64,000 nucleotides of DNA from Taudactylus pleione (GCA_031769625.1 JAUIMM010000483.1:4733501-4797500), one strand, 5' to 3'. Positions 21,036 through 31,805 are shown, counted from the stretch's first letter. The notes: generated by a model from the sequence alone, not told the origin. Program-made: numbers and translations.

Positions 21036-22590
21036 ATTTGGCGCCCATGGAATGACAATGAATTAGAAAAGTGCATTGATAAAGGAGATATAATGCAACA
21101 CAGAGAATGTCATCCACGTGGACAGATAGGGGCTCATTTGGGAGCAAAGACAAAAAAAAGAGAAAAGGTCCTCATTCAGAGATGTATGCAAATCCCATCG
21201 CAACAGCGTCTTTTGATGCATCTACAGTGTGAAAATATGCCAATGTCGCAGTCGCCAGGAATTGTATTGCAACGCCCACCGGTGGCCACATAGGGAAGGT
21301 AACGGACAATAAAAATGATTGTTTCAAAAATAGTCACACAACTAGAACATTCATAATTGATCACTTCGTATGGATTCACCCATATTGCATTGGGTCATTA
21401 TTTATTAACCTTTACATAGGGGCCAACATGTTACACAAGACTTTATAGAGAATGCTTTAACCATTCAGATCAGCTCCTGTTCGAGTGGAGCTTAAAGTCT
21501 ACATAAGCACGCAAGCCCGCGCAAGGCAAGGCCTGAGTTGGGACAGAGGGCCTAATTCAGAGATGTCAGTAAATTCGATATTGAAGTACATCTCCGATGT
21601 TTGCAGGTCTGCGCTTGCGCAGGGCTCCTGTACAAGTGCAGAACTCACTGACATGCTGCTGACGTTTGGGGGCAACGATGGGCAGCCTTCCAGAAAACAG
21701 GGCATGTCGGGCCAAAGCCAGTGGCTGCGTCCTCTGAAGCGGCTTCACCGGCCCAGACAGCATGATTTCCATGGACATCCTGAGTACAGGACCCTAACAC
21801 TGTGAATTGGCGATGCTAACCACTGTGGTCGCCATGCCTGCTGCTATATCCTATGGATGAATGGATCCTATGATGAAGAACAGAAGATGCATCATGCAAT
21901 GTTTATAGTTAAGTGCAGAATAGTGATGGATTGTGGGACTGTGACAGATGTATGGCTCCAGTCCAGCGCTTCTATTTCCAGTTATACACTAGTAGGGAAG
22001 AGGATGAAGGGAATATTTTCTTCTCCGAAGCACCAGGAAGATCTCAGGGGTCTCTTAAACTAGATATACAGTCATGCCTCTTATAATATATGCTGCAAAT
22101 GCACATTAGTCATGCCGTGTCCGGATCCGAATGTAAAGTGATAATGTAAACTATCACTTTACTTCTAATAGTACTCTTTGCTGGGATGGTTTATATCAGA
22201 GCACCTACAGTATCCTAGCAACATATGATAAACGCCATACTATAATAATGTCTTATATGTATATTCGGGCAAAAATCAAATCACTCTTTAATCAGGGAGA
22301 CCTAGCCAAATATTAAACTCCCCATCACCTGATGGGTACCTTCCCCCAATACAGCAAAGGGTAAACCACAATATAAAACCTGAAATAACGACACTGAGGG
22401 GAAAGAAAGGCCAGCTTTATTTATATTTTATATAAAATTTATTTAATGTATTTAAAATTGTACTCAAAATTTTTTAAGCTAATAAGTAACCTAACTGTAA
22501 CTGAACTATAATAATTGTAAATGAATTAGCTAATGAGAGAAAGCAAAGAGACAGACACAGTATGGTGGCTCAGAAAGAACGGCTCCAAAA
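21036..22590. other. Mostly unassigned; two partial MITE ends
   Basis: GTCCTCATTCAGAGATG near 21171 and GGGCCTAATTCAGAGATG near 21548 look like single ends of CTGATTCAG-type MITEs. The rest, including AT-rich 22070-22530, shows no gene. Confidence 0.4.
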
Positions 22591-22797
22591 TGAAATATCG
22601 CCATCTACACCACGACAATCTTCCAAATGGGGGGGCGCTTATTCGCCAGCCCATAATCCTGCCTAAGGTATCCACCTCCCGCCCAATGACACCACGTGAA
22701 ACCCACCGAGATCGGTGATGACGCTGACCCCATTAGGGTGTAATCAGCCTAAATCATGTATTGGATGGGAGAGTACCTAGGCTGCTAAGGCAGATGG
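22591..22797 (+). other. Weakly 5S-like structured segment
   Basis: GCCATCT at the left pairs with AGATGGC at the right, and TATTGGATGGGAGAGTACCTAGG near 22760 resembles the TTGGATGGGAGACCGCCTGGG segment near the 3' end of vertebrate 5S rRNA. The middle does not align convincingly and the segment is longer than 5S rRNA (about 120 nt). A 5S-derived SINE fragment or chance are both possible. Confidence 0.2.
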
Positions 22798-23213
22798 CGA
22801 CTGCCACCGTTCTTTCCCGCCAACCACGGACACCGCTTCCGGTCCGTGCCACCACCATACACCATCCAGCACCCTAGCAATTCCCTGAACTAAAACCTAA
22901 AGAAACACAAAAATCTTCCTCCCATAATTTGACACCGTAAGCTCTAAACGATGAGCACCCTGGAATCTTATGAGAGGATGAGGACTAACCGTGAGATAGG
23001 TAATGAACAAGAAAAAGAGAGAAGTGAAGAAACCTATGACAGAGGGGCTAACATGAAAGAAAGAGCGGGGGGCGGGGGTAAAAATCCCAACTTGGCCTGA
23101 GGCAAAACGCAAAACATCCACCAGCCGGCTGTAGCCTGGGCTAAAACAAAAATCCTCAGGACCCCCCTAATGGCAAGTAACTACGCCCCAAGTTAGGACT
23201 TTTGAAAACCAAC

Positions 23214-24065
23214 TTACCGAAGTTTAATGTACTTTTTGTAAGCACCAGACTTCCAACGGCCCAAGGCCTAGATCTGCTCCACGGAGGAACCAGATACGGC
23301 AGCGGCCGTAGCAGTGCCAATCCGGAATGAATGAGTTCCGAAGTCGCGCAGGGTCATCCCCACCACTTCTAGACACTGCTTTAAAGCCCAACCAAATTGA
23401 AAATGAGTCATGGGGTATCCATTTGCATGTATCAGCCATGCCCCCTCCACGAGGGGACGAAGTTCTTGGTACCGCTTTGCCCGCTCCACCGGGCACACCT
23501 CAGGATCATCACATGCCTGCATGGAAACCCAACGACCTCTTCCCAATTGGTCCATTTTGGAGCGACGTATCCGACAAAGCACCACCGCATCTTCAATGGA
23601 AACATGGGACACGAGCAAGGATGGGGAGCCTCGCTTAAAGGGATCTCCTAGTTCCGACACCCGAAAAGCTCCATGATAAGCTATCACGAAAGCCACTCTA
23701 AACAATCGGGGCTCATAAACGGAAGAGCAAACCGACGGTAATGCCATGAGCAAATGTGCCAGCAGTTGCTAATCAATGGGTCTATGTGAGTCCAGAGGAA
23801 CTGGAGCCAATCTGGCCCAACCTTTCAAAGCCTTCTGAACCAAAGGGCTCTTCGAAAGGACCTCCAAACCCATGACCTATAAAAAATGGGACAAACCTAC
23901 CAACATTTTAACGACCACACCTCTGGACCTGCCCGACTCGAATAGACTCCAAACAAACTCAGGGATAAGTGACCGTCCGGCCTTACCTTGGTTCTCACTG
24001 CGGGACGCAAACCTGCGCCATTCAGCACAGGCCGCCTGATAGCTTCTCAGGGTACATGGCGCCAG
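23214..24065 (-). pseudogene. Tyrosine recombinase of a DIRS/Ngaro- or Crypton-like element, decayed
   Basis: Minus-strand frame of about 280 codons ending at TAA 23214-23216 and interrupted by three in-frame TAG codons (23877-23879, 23769-23771, 23268-23270) with no frameshift. The N-terminal helical part includes ACAEWRRFASRSENQG and PLVQKALKGWARL. The catalytic part has AYHGAFRVSEL (first Arg), then HSFRIGTATAAA (His-x-x-Arg). After the last TAG it has LGRWKSGAYKKYIK, supplying the Trp and the nucleophile Tyr at 23229-23231. The enzyme integrates element DNA by strand exchange. No reverse transcriptase, split direct repeats or ends are visible nearby, so the element class is open. Confidence 0.85.
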
Positions 24066-24623
24066 GGATCAATGGGCTAGCCCCTCCATGCCGGCTCTAT
24101 AACCTGCCAGACATAAGAAGGGCACAACTCAACTACCTGACAGGCCGACAGAGCCAAAGAGCGGCCTTCCAAACACACAACTAAAATGGCTCCTAAACTC
24201 CTCCCCCTATACGAATATGTCCTCTAACCCCACCTACAATCTCAGATCACCACAATAAACCCTTTCCTATCAGAAAAAGAGGTCACCCCCAGGTTCGGGT
24301 GTTTAATTTACCTCCGTGCATATTAAATGCACTACGTCTCTCATCTAGTGCCATTTTACTGAAGCCCAGACACTCTGCGTCATGCACAGAATTACTTATC
24401 TCTCTGTGCAGCAATCCCAAATAGGAAGGCAAAATGGTGCTTTGGGGGCCATAAGTAGCCTTGTTTTCCTCACTTGGCAGCACTAGAATCATTTTCAGAC
24501 TTTTAAAATGGAGCAAATTGCACTCTCTCCTCCAGCACTAATGCCGTTTCCTTTAGATGTCCATTTTTTCTCCCCTCAAATTTTTTAAAAAGCAAAACTC
24601 TCTTAGGTATTTTACACTGCATA
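24066..24623. other. Unassigned stretch upstream of recombinase relic
   Basis: Possibly the 5' part of the same element, but no domain is recognisable. Confidence 0.3.
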
Positions 24624-25137
24624 GGGGGATATTTACTAAAGTGCTTCTTTTGGAAGTGGAGATGTTGCCCATAGCAACCAATCAGATTCTAGCTATTATC
24701 TCCTAGAAGGTGCTAGATAAATGATAAGTAGAATCTGATTGGTTGCTATGGGCAACACATACTTGCCGACATTCAGCTCCCTCCTTCCGGGATTGAGCTG
24801 AATGCCTGCATACAGCGGGGGGCGTGGCTGGGCAATGACTCCGTATTGGGGGAGGGACAAGGGCGTGCCGCACGATCGCGTCATATTGGCCCCGCCCCCT
24901 CTTCACAATGCCAAAAATAAAGGCATTGTGAAGCAGGGCCGGAGCCACGATAACGCGATTCAGCGCGAATCGCATCATCTGCCCCCCCCCGCTGCGGGGG
25001 TTTCTAGTAGTAGTTCGGGGGGGGGGGGGGATGGGCAGGTGTTAGCCGGGAGGCTTGCCTGCCTTTCCAGGGGGTCGGGAGCAGCACTGGGGCAACATCT
25101 CCACTTCTAAAAACCCGCACTTTAGTAACTATACCCC
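24624..25137. mobile_element. Palindromic MITE (GAAGTGGAGATGTTGCCC family), interrupted
   Basis: Left end GGGGATATTTACTAAAG and right end CTTTAGTAACTATACCCC-type, with the family palindrome between. It is interrupted by a 332-bp insertion at 24758-25089; without it the copy would be about the same size as those at 15490 and 49417. Confidence 0.85.
24758..25089. mobile_element. Insertion with GGGCAACA 8-bp target duplication
   Basis: The MITE sequence GGGCAACA is present on both sides (24750-24757 and 25090-25097), the 8-bp duplication expected of hAT elements. The inserted DNA begins CATACTTGCCGACATTC and ends GGAGCAGCACTG, so its ends are not a good inverted repeat; a truncated or composite element is possible. 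It has long C- and G-runs and an internal hairpin (CACAATGCC / GGCATTGTG). The CTTGCCGACATTC start recurs near 31846. Confidence 0.75.
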
Positions 25138-25140
25138 CAT

Positions 25141-25966
25141 ATGTGCATTTATATTTAGTTATTACCTTAAGCCGGAGCAGAGCTACTGAATTTATTACTG
25201 GGTTGGGTGTTTAAATTAAATATACTTATGGTCATCACAGGATGTGTTTACTGTGCATTAATGTTATTTACTGTATGACTTTTTTAGTTGCATGGTATTA
25301 ACCAAAACTATTTTTTTAGTAAAATAATGCAGCAGTGGGTGATGGGTCCTCCTAATATATGTGTGAACCATATCATTTTGGTTGTAATCACTCACAATGC
25401 ATGTGCCTGTTTTACCTGTAAATACCTGTACATGTAACTCTTCCTAAGCCACAACATAACCTGGGAGCTGAGGAGAGCATGTCAGTCTTGGATTAAGTGA
25501 CCGTCTCCTGCCACATATAAACCCAATTCATGTGCCCATCCGAGTCGGATTATACAGTAGGTGGAGCTAAAGTTGGGGCAGGAGACTTTGTGAATCTATA
25601 GCTTCCTAATGGTCGTGTGGTCAAACTACTCCATATAACAAGAATTTGGGGAAGGGGGAGGCGTAGCAGGGGAGGAGAAGAGCGTCCTTGTTTGGGTCCA
25701 AACTCCTTTTCACATGCCCTGCATGCAAGTGGCTTAAGTGAAGGCGATATCTAGCCATTTTGGCCGAGCTGTCAAGTAAATTCCAGCTTCGGTGAGGTCT
25801 GCTTGTGCCCTAGGAGAACTACAACAACACCCAAATGCCGATAACGGTCACCCTCCAACGACATTTACCGGCATGTCTAATAATGATTCTTAATATTTTG
25901 AAGGAGTCAGTATATCAATCATCACAATTTTGGTGGGGCCAAGCATGCAACAATTAGCCGATATTC
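25141..25966. other. Unassigned stretch
   Basis: No gene or defined repeat recognised. Confidence 0.3.
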
Positions 25967-25967
25967 A

Positions 25968-26830
25968 GGGGTATTCAATATGGGTGCGATAACATCGTTT
26001 TTGCGTTAATATCGGAGCTATGACGTCATTATCGCAGGTTTTAGTTTTACACTGTATTCTATATCAAAGACTTATCGCAGTATTCAAAAGTCTTTGGAAA
26101 AAAAAACGGGGATAACTTTTCACCATTGAATAGGTGTCGAAAAAAAGTGCAGAATTGGGGTTTAGGGGTGCAGGCTTATAAAAAAATAGCCTGCACCCCT
26201 GGGAATGACATTTAAAAAAGAACTGTTTCAAAAAAGTTTTAAAAAAAATAGGGACACCCCAAAAAATGTAATTAAAAATTGGGGTGAAAAAAAAAAATGG
26301 GAAAAAATTGTTTAACAATAGGGAAATAGGTTCAGGGCTATTATGCAAGTATGCGGCAGGTGTTTTCTAGAATAGAATTATAGCGGCAGGTGCACAAATG
26401 CAGAATTTTTAAAAACTGACTTTAGGGACATCTAAATATGCTAGTACCCATTTTCATGTACCCCAAATTTGATGGGACCACTTAAAAAAATGAAAAAAAT
26501 AACCTAAGTGCTCTTCTGCATCACTTCTTCAATGTCAGGAAAAAAACACCTGCTGCGGCTATTTAAATCTCCGACTTTCAATTAAAGGCTAAAACGGGGG
26601 TAGCCATAGTGTTCCCCCATGTTTTTACAACTTTAGGGGGGTCTTACAATTATTTTAAGGAAAAATTCGTAAGTTTACGCAAATCCAACTTCGTAGTTTC
26701 CCGTTTTCGTTAATTTTATATTGAATATGGGGATAAGCGGGAGCGCGCTCAATACTTTAACGCAGGAAAAAACTCAGATATGAAACGTTAACTTCGACAG
26801 TGAAGTTAACGTTTCATATTGAATACCCCT
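25968..26830. mobile_element. MITE with AGGGGTATTCAATATG inverted ends
   Basis: AGGGGTATTCAATATG at the left is a perfect inverted match of CATATTGAATACCCCT at the right. The interior is A/T-run rich with no credible frame. The 26770-26820 zone has nested small palindromes (GAAACGTTAACTTCG / CGAAGTTAACGTTTC-like). Confidence 0.85.
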
Positions 26831-27141
26831 CATTGTGTGTGACCAAGACCAGACAACAACAGTGCCCCTCCTGGCCATGTCAGTACAGTAGAACGCTAAC
26901 TGGGTTATATATAACAAGGAGTAGAACAAACTTCTCGTTCTCTTGTTTTATTCAGCATGATAAGATGTGCAAAAACACTTTGTTTACATAGAACAAACAT
27001 CTTCAGTAATTTGGTAAAACTTGCTGATATTTATTTCCACACGAAGTGACAGTGACTGACTTCTCAGACTATTTAATTCAAAGTGACACTGTCATGATAA
27101 ACAAACAGTTTATAATTAAATAGTATGTAAAACCCAACTAT
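26831..27141. other. Unassigned AT-rich stretch
   Basis: Nothing recognised. Confidence 0.3.
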
Positions 27142-27318
27142 GGGGTCTATTTACTAAGCAGTGTTAGGAGACAGAGTGAAAAGTGATAAAGTGCCAGCCA
27201 ATCAGCTCCCAACTGCCATCTCACAGGCTGTGTTTGAAAAATGACAGTTGGGAGCTGATTGGCTGGCACCTTATCACTTTTCACTCTGTCTCCTAACACT
27301 GCTTAGTAAATAGACCCC
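27142..27318. mobile_element. Palindromic MITE (TTTACTAAGCAGTGTTAGG family)
   Basis: GGGGTCTATTTACTAAGCAG and its exact inverse form the ends of an almost perfect 177-bp palindrome with a short loop around GGCTGTGTTTG. A diverged relative is at 32489-32637. It should extrude as one long hairpin. Confidence 0.92.
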
Positions 27319-27918
27319 TGTATATCATAGTTGCAATTTGTTTCAGAGATTTGTTATATAAATTGGCCCGTGTTTAAATCATTCCGCTGTAACTTTCGCC
27401 AACCCGTTGCTCGCGAACCACCAGTAGCAAAGTGTCCTCTTTCGGGCACTTTGAAAGGGGGTGTGGGGCCTGTTCATCCACTGTCCCGCCTGCACAAACC
27501 ATCCAGCAGCCCCCAGCCTCCTGCTGACAGCTCTCCACATTTTATTTTTGAAAACTAGAATCTGGCTAATAACCTCTTCATAGGAAAACAACAATGCATG
27601 TGGGAGATAGGTTGGAGACCACTGGTTTAGAATTTTCTCCCTGTCAGAGGTTAGAAGCTTGTTTCCTGTCCACACACCGGGCTGGATTCAGCAAGGAACG
27701 CACGGATGCAGACGCACGCACCCGCCCGTTGCGAGAATATGCTAATCAGTGCACACGCACGGGGGCCGCAGCACAAGATGCAGACGCCCTGCCCCATACT
27801 AAGCCGCCCATCTCCCTTTACTCACAGCCTGATCAGCACGCAAGATTACGTAAACATCGGTAACATCGAGAACAATCGTTACCATTAGCATAATAGTGGT
27901 GAGGGATTTTTGCTATTC
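27319..27918. other. Unassigned, with a partial CTGGATTCAG MITE end
   Basis: GGGCTGGATTCAGCAAGG near 27680 resembles a MITE end. The following 200 bp is GC-rich like that family, but no partner end was found. Confidence 0.35.
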
Positions 27919-27926
27919 ATTTAGGT

Positions 27927-28082
27927 CAGGGGTCTTCAACCTTGGCCCTCCAGCTGCTGTGGAACTACACATCCCAGCATGCACTGCCACCTTTTTGATA
28001 TAACAGCATGCTAAAACTATGGCAGTGCATGCTGGGATGTGTAGTTCCACAGCAGCTGGAGGGGGAAGGTTAAAGACCCCTG
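27927..28082. mobile_element. Palindromic hAT-type MITE, ATTTAGGT target duplication
   Basis: Ends CAGGGGTCTTCAACCTTGG and, in reverse, CAGGGGTCTTTAACCTTCC, with a perfect 8-bp duplication ATTTAGGT (27919-27926 and 28083-28090). The arms include GTGGAACTACACATCCCAGC and pair over about 65 bp with a small loop. Confidence 0.95.
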
Positions 28083-28221
28083 ATTTAGGTGCCAGTTTTT
28101 TCCTATTTTGAGCGCCGGGAGGGTTTTTTTTTTTTGCAGACCTCAAGAGCACGACAAATATTTCCTAAAATCCACAAAAAGGTCGGGAAATGCACTGGCA
28201 CCTCGGCAGCACCCCTCCTAA

Positions 28222-28266
28222 TGACTAATTAAGCAATTGGAAGTTTCCAATTAGCTTAATTAGTCA
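28222..28266. repeat. 45-bp palindrome
   Basis: TGACTAATTAAGCAATTGGA is followed after three bases by its inverse with a single extra base, giving a strong hairpin. It may be internal to an undefined MITE whose right end could be CAATTGAATATGCCCC at 28694. Confidence 0.8.
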
Positions 28267-29044
28267 GTAATACTCACCTTACGAAGTGCTGTCTTCTGCA
28301 TCCAGTGTTGGGACCCGGTCTCCTGCAGCAGTGGTGAGTATGTCAGTGTGAGTGAGTGAGCGAGCGAGTGTGTGTGTGACCCAAGGTGCCCCCCCCCAGT
28401 GTGAGTATGCCCCCCCATAATGGGTGCTGGGAGAACTACATCTCCCAGCAGCCCTTGTGCCTTCCAGCAGCCCCCTCCCCAGTGAGATGGAGGGGAGGCC
28501 ACCGGGAGCCTCAGAGACCCCCGGGCAGGTGGGTGTAATTTATTTTTATTTATTTTTTACACAGCGCTACCATTTTTTTAACTTGGATACCGCGGGTATC
28601 AGGAACGCGCATACCCACAGTAATCCAAAGTTGGGTGTGAGGGGCATGAGGTTTTTTTCCTCGCTAAACCTCACGCCCAATTGAATATGCCCCATAAGCA
28701 CAATTCTACCAATGGGATAAAAACAATAGAAATATGGGCGATAAAATTGAGGGGATATGTATAAAAGCTTCTAACAGCGCGGAGAAGTGGACAAGTGAAG
28801 TTGCCCACAGCAACCATTTTCTACCTATTATCAATTTCTACTTTTCATTTTATAGCCGTTACATATGCTGCTGCGGCTCTTTGTCTGATTGGCTCTCAGC
28901 CGCTGCGGATCTATCCTGTCTGTATCCTCACTACTTGGACACTGGCTGTTACGTGCAGCAGCCACCTGTTTGGAATCTGTCATTACCTGACTCCAGCCTG
29001 ATGACTCCAGTGATTGGTCTGTCTCCCTTTCATTAGGGATTATA
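28267..29044. other. Unassigned, repeat-like
   Basis: Short GAGTGAGTGAGCGAGCGAG microsatellite near 28350. CTGGGAGAACTACATCTCCCAG palindrome at 28426-28448. A MITE-like right end CAATTGAATATGCCCC lies at 28679-28694. No gene. Confidence 0.45.
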
Positions 29045-29485
29045 GGGGGAGATGTATCAAGGCAAAAAGCGGTAAAACCCCCGAAAATGCAGTTTTCGGG
29101 GGTTTTACCGCATTCCCCGTATGTATTAAGCAGCAGAATGTGCTGCATTCTGCTGCTTCGCGTCGCTAGGTAACGCCACCTTCAGGTGGCGTTATCCAAT
29201 TGAAGGCTATGGGCTTCTTAGCGTGACGCTCGGGGCTGGGAGCGATCCGATCGGATCCCTCCCATGAGCCCCCGCGGCCCGCATCCTTCTGCGCATGCGC
29301 AGAAGGACTTCTGGGTGTTCAACCCGGAAGTCCCTCTGCCCGGCAGCATCGCAAAGGACAGCTCTCATCGAGAGAGCTGTCCTTTGCGAATCCTTAGCAC
29401 ATACCGCGGTAATGAACCGCGGTATGTACGCAAAGTCGGGGGGGATGTACCGCAACGGCGATGTCGCCGTTAATACATCTCCCCC
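29045..29485. mobile_element. Hairpin-chain MITE (GGGGGAGATGTAT ends)
   Basis: GGGGGAGATGTAT at the left matches the inverse ATACATCTCCCCC at the right, with ATA on both sides as a possible 3-bp duplication. The interior is a string of perfect inverted repeats: 29068-29110 around CCCCCGAAAATG, 29129-29158 (AGCAGCAGAATG), 29349-29389 (TCGCAAAGGACAGCTCTC) and 29397-29428 (ACATACCGCGGT). No coding capacity. Confidence 0.88.
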
Positions 29486-29889
29486 ATAGTCAGTTCCTGC
29501 CCACAGGTGATATTGTTATGTTTCTACACATAATAGACGGTCACAGTGGCAAACGCAGGATTTCTAGAGGGGGGTTTCCAAATGCTTGATTTTTGAGTGA
29601 GTGTGGCCAGTCCATGAAGAGTGCATGATTAACACTTAACCAGCTTTAATATGCATCATACAAAGTGTATTGTGTGTAATAATTCCAGCATATACAGGAC
29701 CAGCAATCACAGAAGCCATTATATGCAGCAGTAGGGCATCCTGCCTCAGCTGAATGTTTTTATTTTAGATGTGGGCACCATTCCAGAGTATAGAGCAAGT
29801 CCGGGAGTCTGGGGGAGCAGCAGAATAACCTAGCACTGCCCTAGACATATATGTACATATTGGGCTCTATAGCAGCACATCCCTAACAG

Positions 29890-30012
29890 TGAATGTTTTC
29901 CAGATCTCCTAGTTGATGCACAGGTTATTTATTACTGGCTGATACATGTTAAAAGATCCACAGGTGGTGCTAATTATTTATTTTGTGATACTGTGAAGAA
30001 CATGCAACACTA
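29890..30012 (+). repeat. Diverged fragment of the 31595-type hAT element
   Basis: Shares GGTGCACAGG-, ACTGACACATTTTAAAAGATCCACAGGTGG- and TGATTCTGTGA-type segments with 31650-31780, with substitutions and lost ends. Confidence 0.6.
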
Positions 30013-30024
30013 GTAAATTTCTAT

Positions 30025-30372
30025 AGCTGCATACACACACAACGATTTTTTTTAATGATTATCGTTAAACGATATCGTTTAACGATAATCGTTTGCAAAA
30101 ATCGTTCACTTTCTGAGTCAAACGATGAACGATTATCGTTCATGCGCGTTCACGTTTGTAGTTTGTCGTTTGTAGTTTGTAGTTCAGTCAGACTTGTCAA
30201 CTCAACGATTTTCATTAAGGGAATATGCAAAAATCGTTTGTAGTTCATAAAAATCGTTCATGACATTTAGTAAATGAACAACTTTAGTAAACAATTTTAG
30301 TTAATTTTTTCAAGGGAAAAAATCGTTTACTAAAATCGTTCATTAAAAAAATCGTTGCGTGTGTATGCAGCT
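30025..30372. mobile_element. MITE with ACACACAACGATTTTT ends, copy 1
   Basis: AGCTGCATACACACACAACG at the left is the inverse of the right end. The interior consists of repeated AACGAT and ATCGTT blocks (AACGATTATCGTT, CGATATCG), many themselves palindromic. A relative is at 36735-37064. Confidence 0.9.
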
Positions 30373-30739
30373 TTTTACATTACTATTTCTATTGTGGTCA
30401 TGGTGTGAGCTTCAGAGGGGGGTTTACAGGCAGACGGAAACCCCCCCTGCGTTTGCCTATGGTCACTGCACAGTTCCTGAACCCTTGCCTGTATGCCTTA
30501 GTCCTGTGTCCAGTTATCCTGCCTTACTATTCCCATGTTCTTGCTCCCAGCCTCAGTCCTCAGTGTCCTGTCCCGGCCAGCCCTACCCTTGCCCTGTTGC
30601 ATTTCACTCTTGTACCTGCAATCCTGGGTTGGTTCCTGCTCCATGTCCTTGCCTTGCAGTGGCCCTCCAGTTATCCTTGTGTCTGGTTATGTGACGTGTC
30701 CAGTCTTCTGTCAAGTCTCTGTGGCAACTATCTGTATAG

Positions 30740-30932
30740 CTGGTCCTGCTCCACACTCCGGCATATCCTGCTAAACTGGTACTGCTCCACACTCCAGAAT
30801 ATCCTGCTAAACTGGTACTGCCCCATACTCCAGTGTATCTCGCTAAGCTGGTACTGCTCCACACTCCAGCATATCCTGCTAAGCTGGTAATGTACCATAC
30901 TCCAATGTATCCTGCTAAGCTGGTACTGCTTC
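30740..30932 (+). repeat. 36-bp minisatellite
   Basis: About 5.5 copies of a 36-bp unit beginning CTGGTACTGCTCCACACTCC, with substitutions between copies. Because 36 is a multiple of three, frames run through it on both strands. Confidence 0.9.
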
Positions 30933-30957
30933 ACTCCACCCTGCTATTACAGACTGA

Positions 30958-31459
30958 GGGCCTGATTCAGACCCGCTCGCGAGCGCTGAGCGCTCGCAAG
31001 CGGGTTGATGGTGCCCTAGTGGGCATGCGCACGACGGAGGGAGCTCCATCATGCGCATGCGCGAGACCTGAATAGCGGGTCTCGCACCAAAGGGGGTGTG
31101 CTGTCGATGGTGATTGACAGCACGCCCCCTTTGGTGGGCGTGCCGGGGGCATGGCTGCCAAGACGGAGGCGTTCCCTACCGTCTGAGTCCGGCCCCACTG
31201 ACATCACTAGTTATGTCAGTGGGAGTGCTTTTGGCTCTGATAGAGCCAAAAGCACTCCTGGGCTTGTGGCAGCGAGACCCTACCGCAGGGTCTCGTCGCA
31301 AGCCCGATGGTCGCGATGGTCTTGACCATCGCGACCATCTTTTTGGCCGCTCGCATAAGCTGTGGGTGGTCACCCACAGGTATGCGAGCGGCCAGGAGGC
31401 CGCTCCAATAATAGGTAGGACGGCCCTGATTTCAGAGCGTCCGCCTCTGAATCAGGCCC
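30958..31459. mobile_element. Hairpin-chain MITE (GGGCCTGATTCAG), TGA target duplication
   Basis: Perfectly inverted ends GGGCCTGATTCAG / CTGAATCAGGCCC with TGA on both sides (30955-30957 and 31460-31462). The interior is a head-to-tail series of hairpins. Clearest are those around GCCCCACTGACATCACTAG, GTGCTTTTGGCTC/GAGCCAAAAGCAC, GCGAGACCCTACC/GGGTCTCGTCGC, GATGGTCGCGATGGTC/GACCATCGCGACCATC and GGCCGCTCGCATA/TATGCGAGCGGCC. Almost the whole sequence can pair locally. No coding capacity. Confidence 0.92.
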
Positions 31460-31594
31460 TGAGCCTAATCACACAGTGCTACCAGCAAGTCTCCCAGTAG
31501 TAGATTCCAATACACACACCCTGCTGCTGATTACTCCTGCAGTTAACCAATGCCTGGCCGTGTTTATCAGCAACTTTACCTTATTGCTCTAGTT

Positions 31595-31797
31595 CAGAGG
31601 TTCCCAAACTCGGTCCGCAGGACCCCACACAGTTCATGTTTTACAGGTCACCTAGCTGGTGCACAGGTGTAGTCATTATTCACTGACACATTTTAAAAGA
31701 TCCACAGGTGGAACTAATATCTCACTTGTGATTCTGTGAGGAGACCTGGAAAACATGCACTGTTTGGGGTCCTGAGGACCGAGTTTGAGAACCTGTA
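31595..31797. mobile_element. hAT-type element, tandem copy A
   Basis: Ends CAGAGGTTCCCAAACTCGG and, in reverse, CAGGTTCTCAAACTCGG after TA. CTCTAGTT flanks both sides (31587-31594 and 31798-31805). 203 bp, non-coding. Confidence 0.9.
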
Positions 31798-31805
31798 CTC
31801 TAGTT

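Larger units (their letters stand above)
29544..30460. mobile_element. Inverted-repeat DNA element (CAGTGGCAAACGC family), copy 2
   Basis: Left end CAGTGGCAAACGCAGG plus G-run and TTTCC; right end GGAAA plus C-run, then CCTGCGTTTGCCTAT. GGTCA lies on both sides (29539-29543 and 30461-30465), comparable with GGTTA for copy 1. It contains a diverged hAT-like segment (29890-30012) and a complete MITE (30025-30372). No transposase was seen. Confidence 0.82.

Noticed and set aside
23410..23676. Plus-strand frames (84-103 codons) overlapping the recombinase relic
   Set aside because: They are antisense to a frame with clear tyrosine-recombinase motifs.
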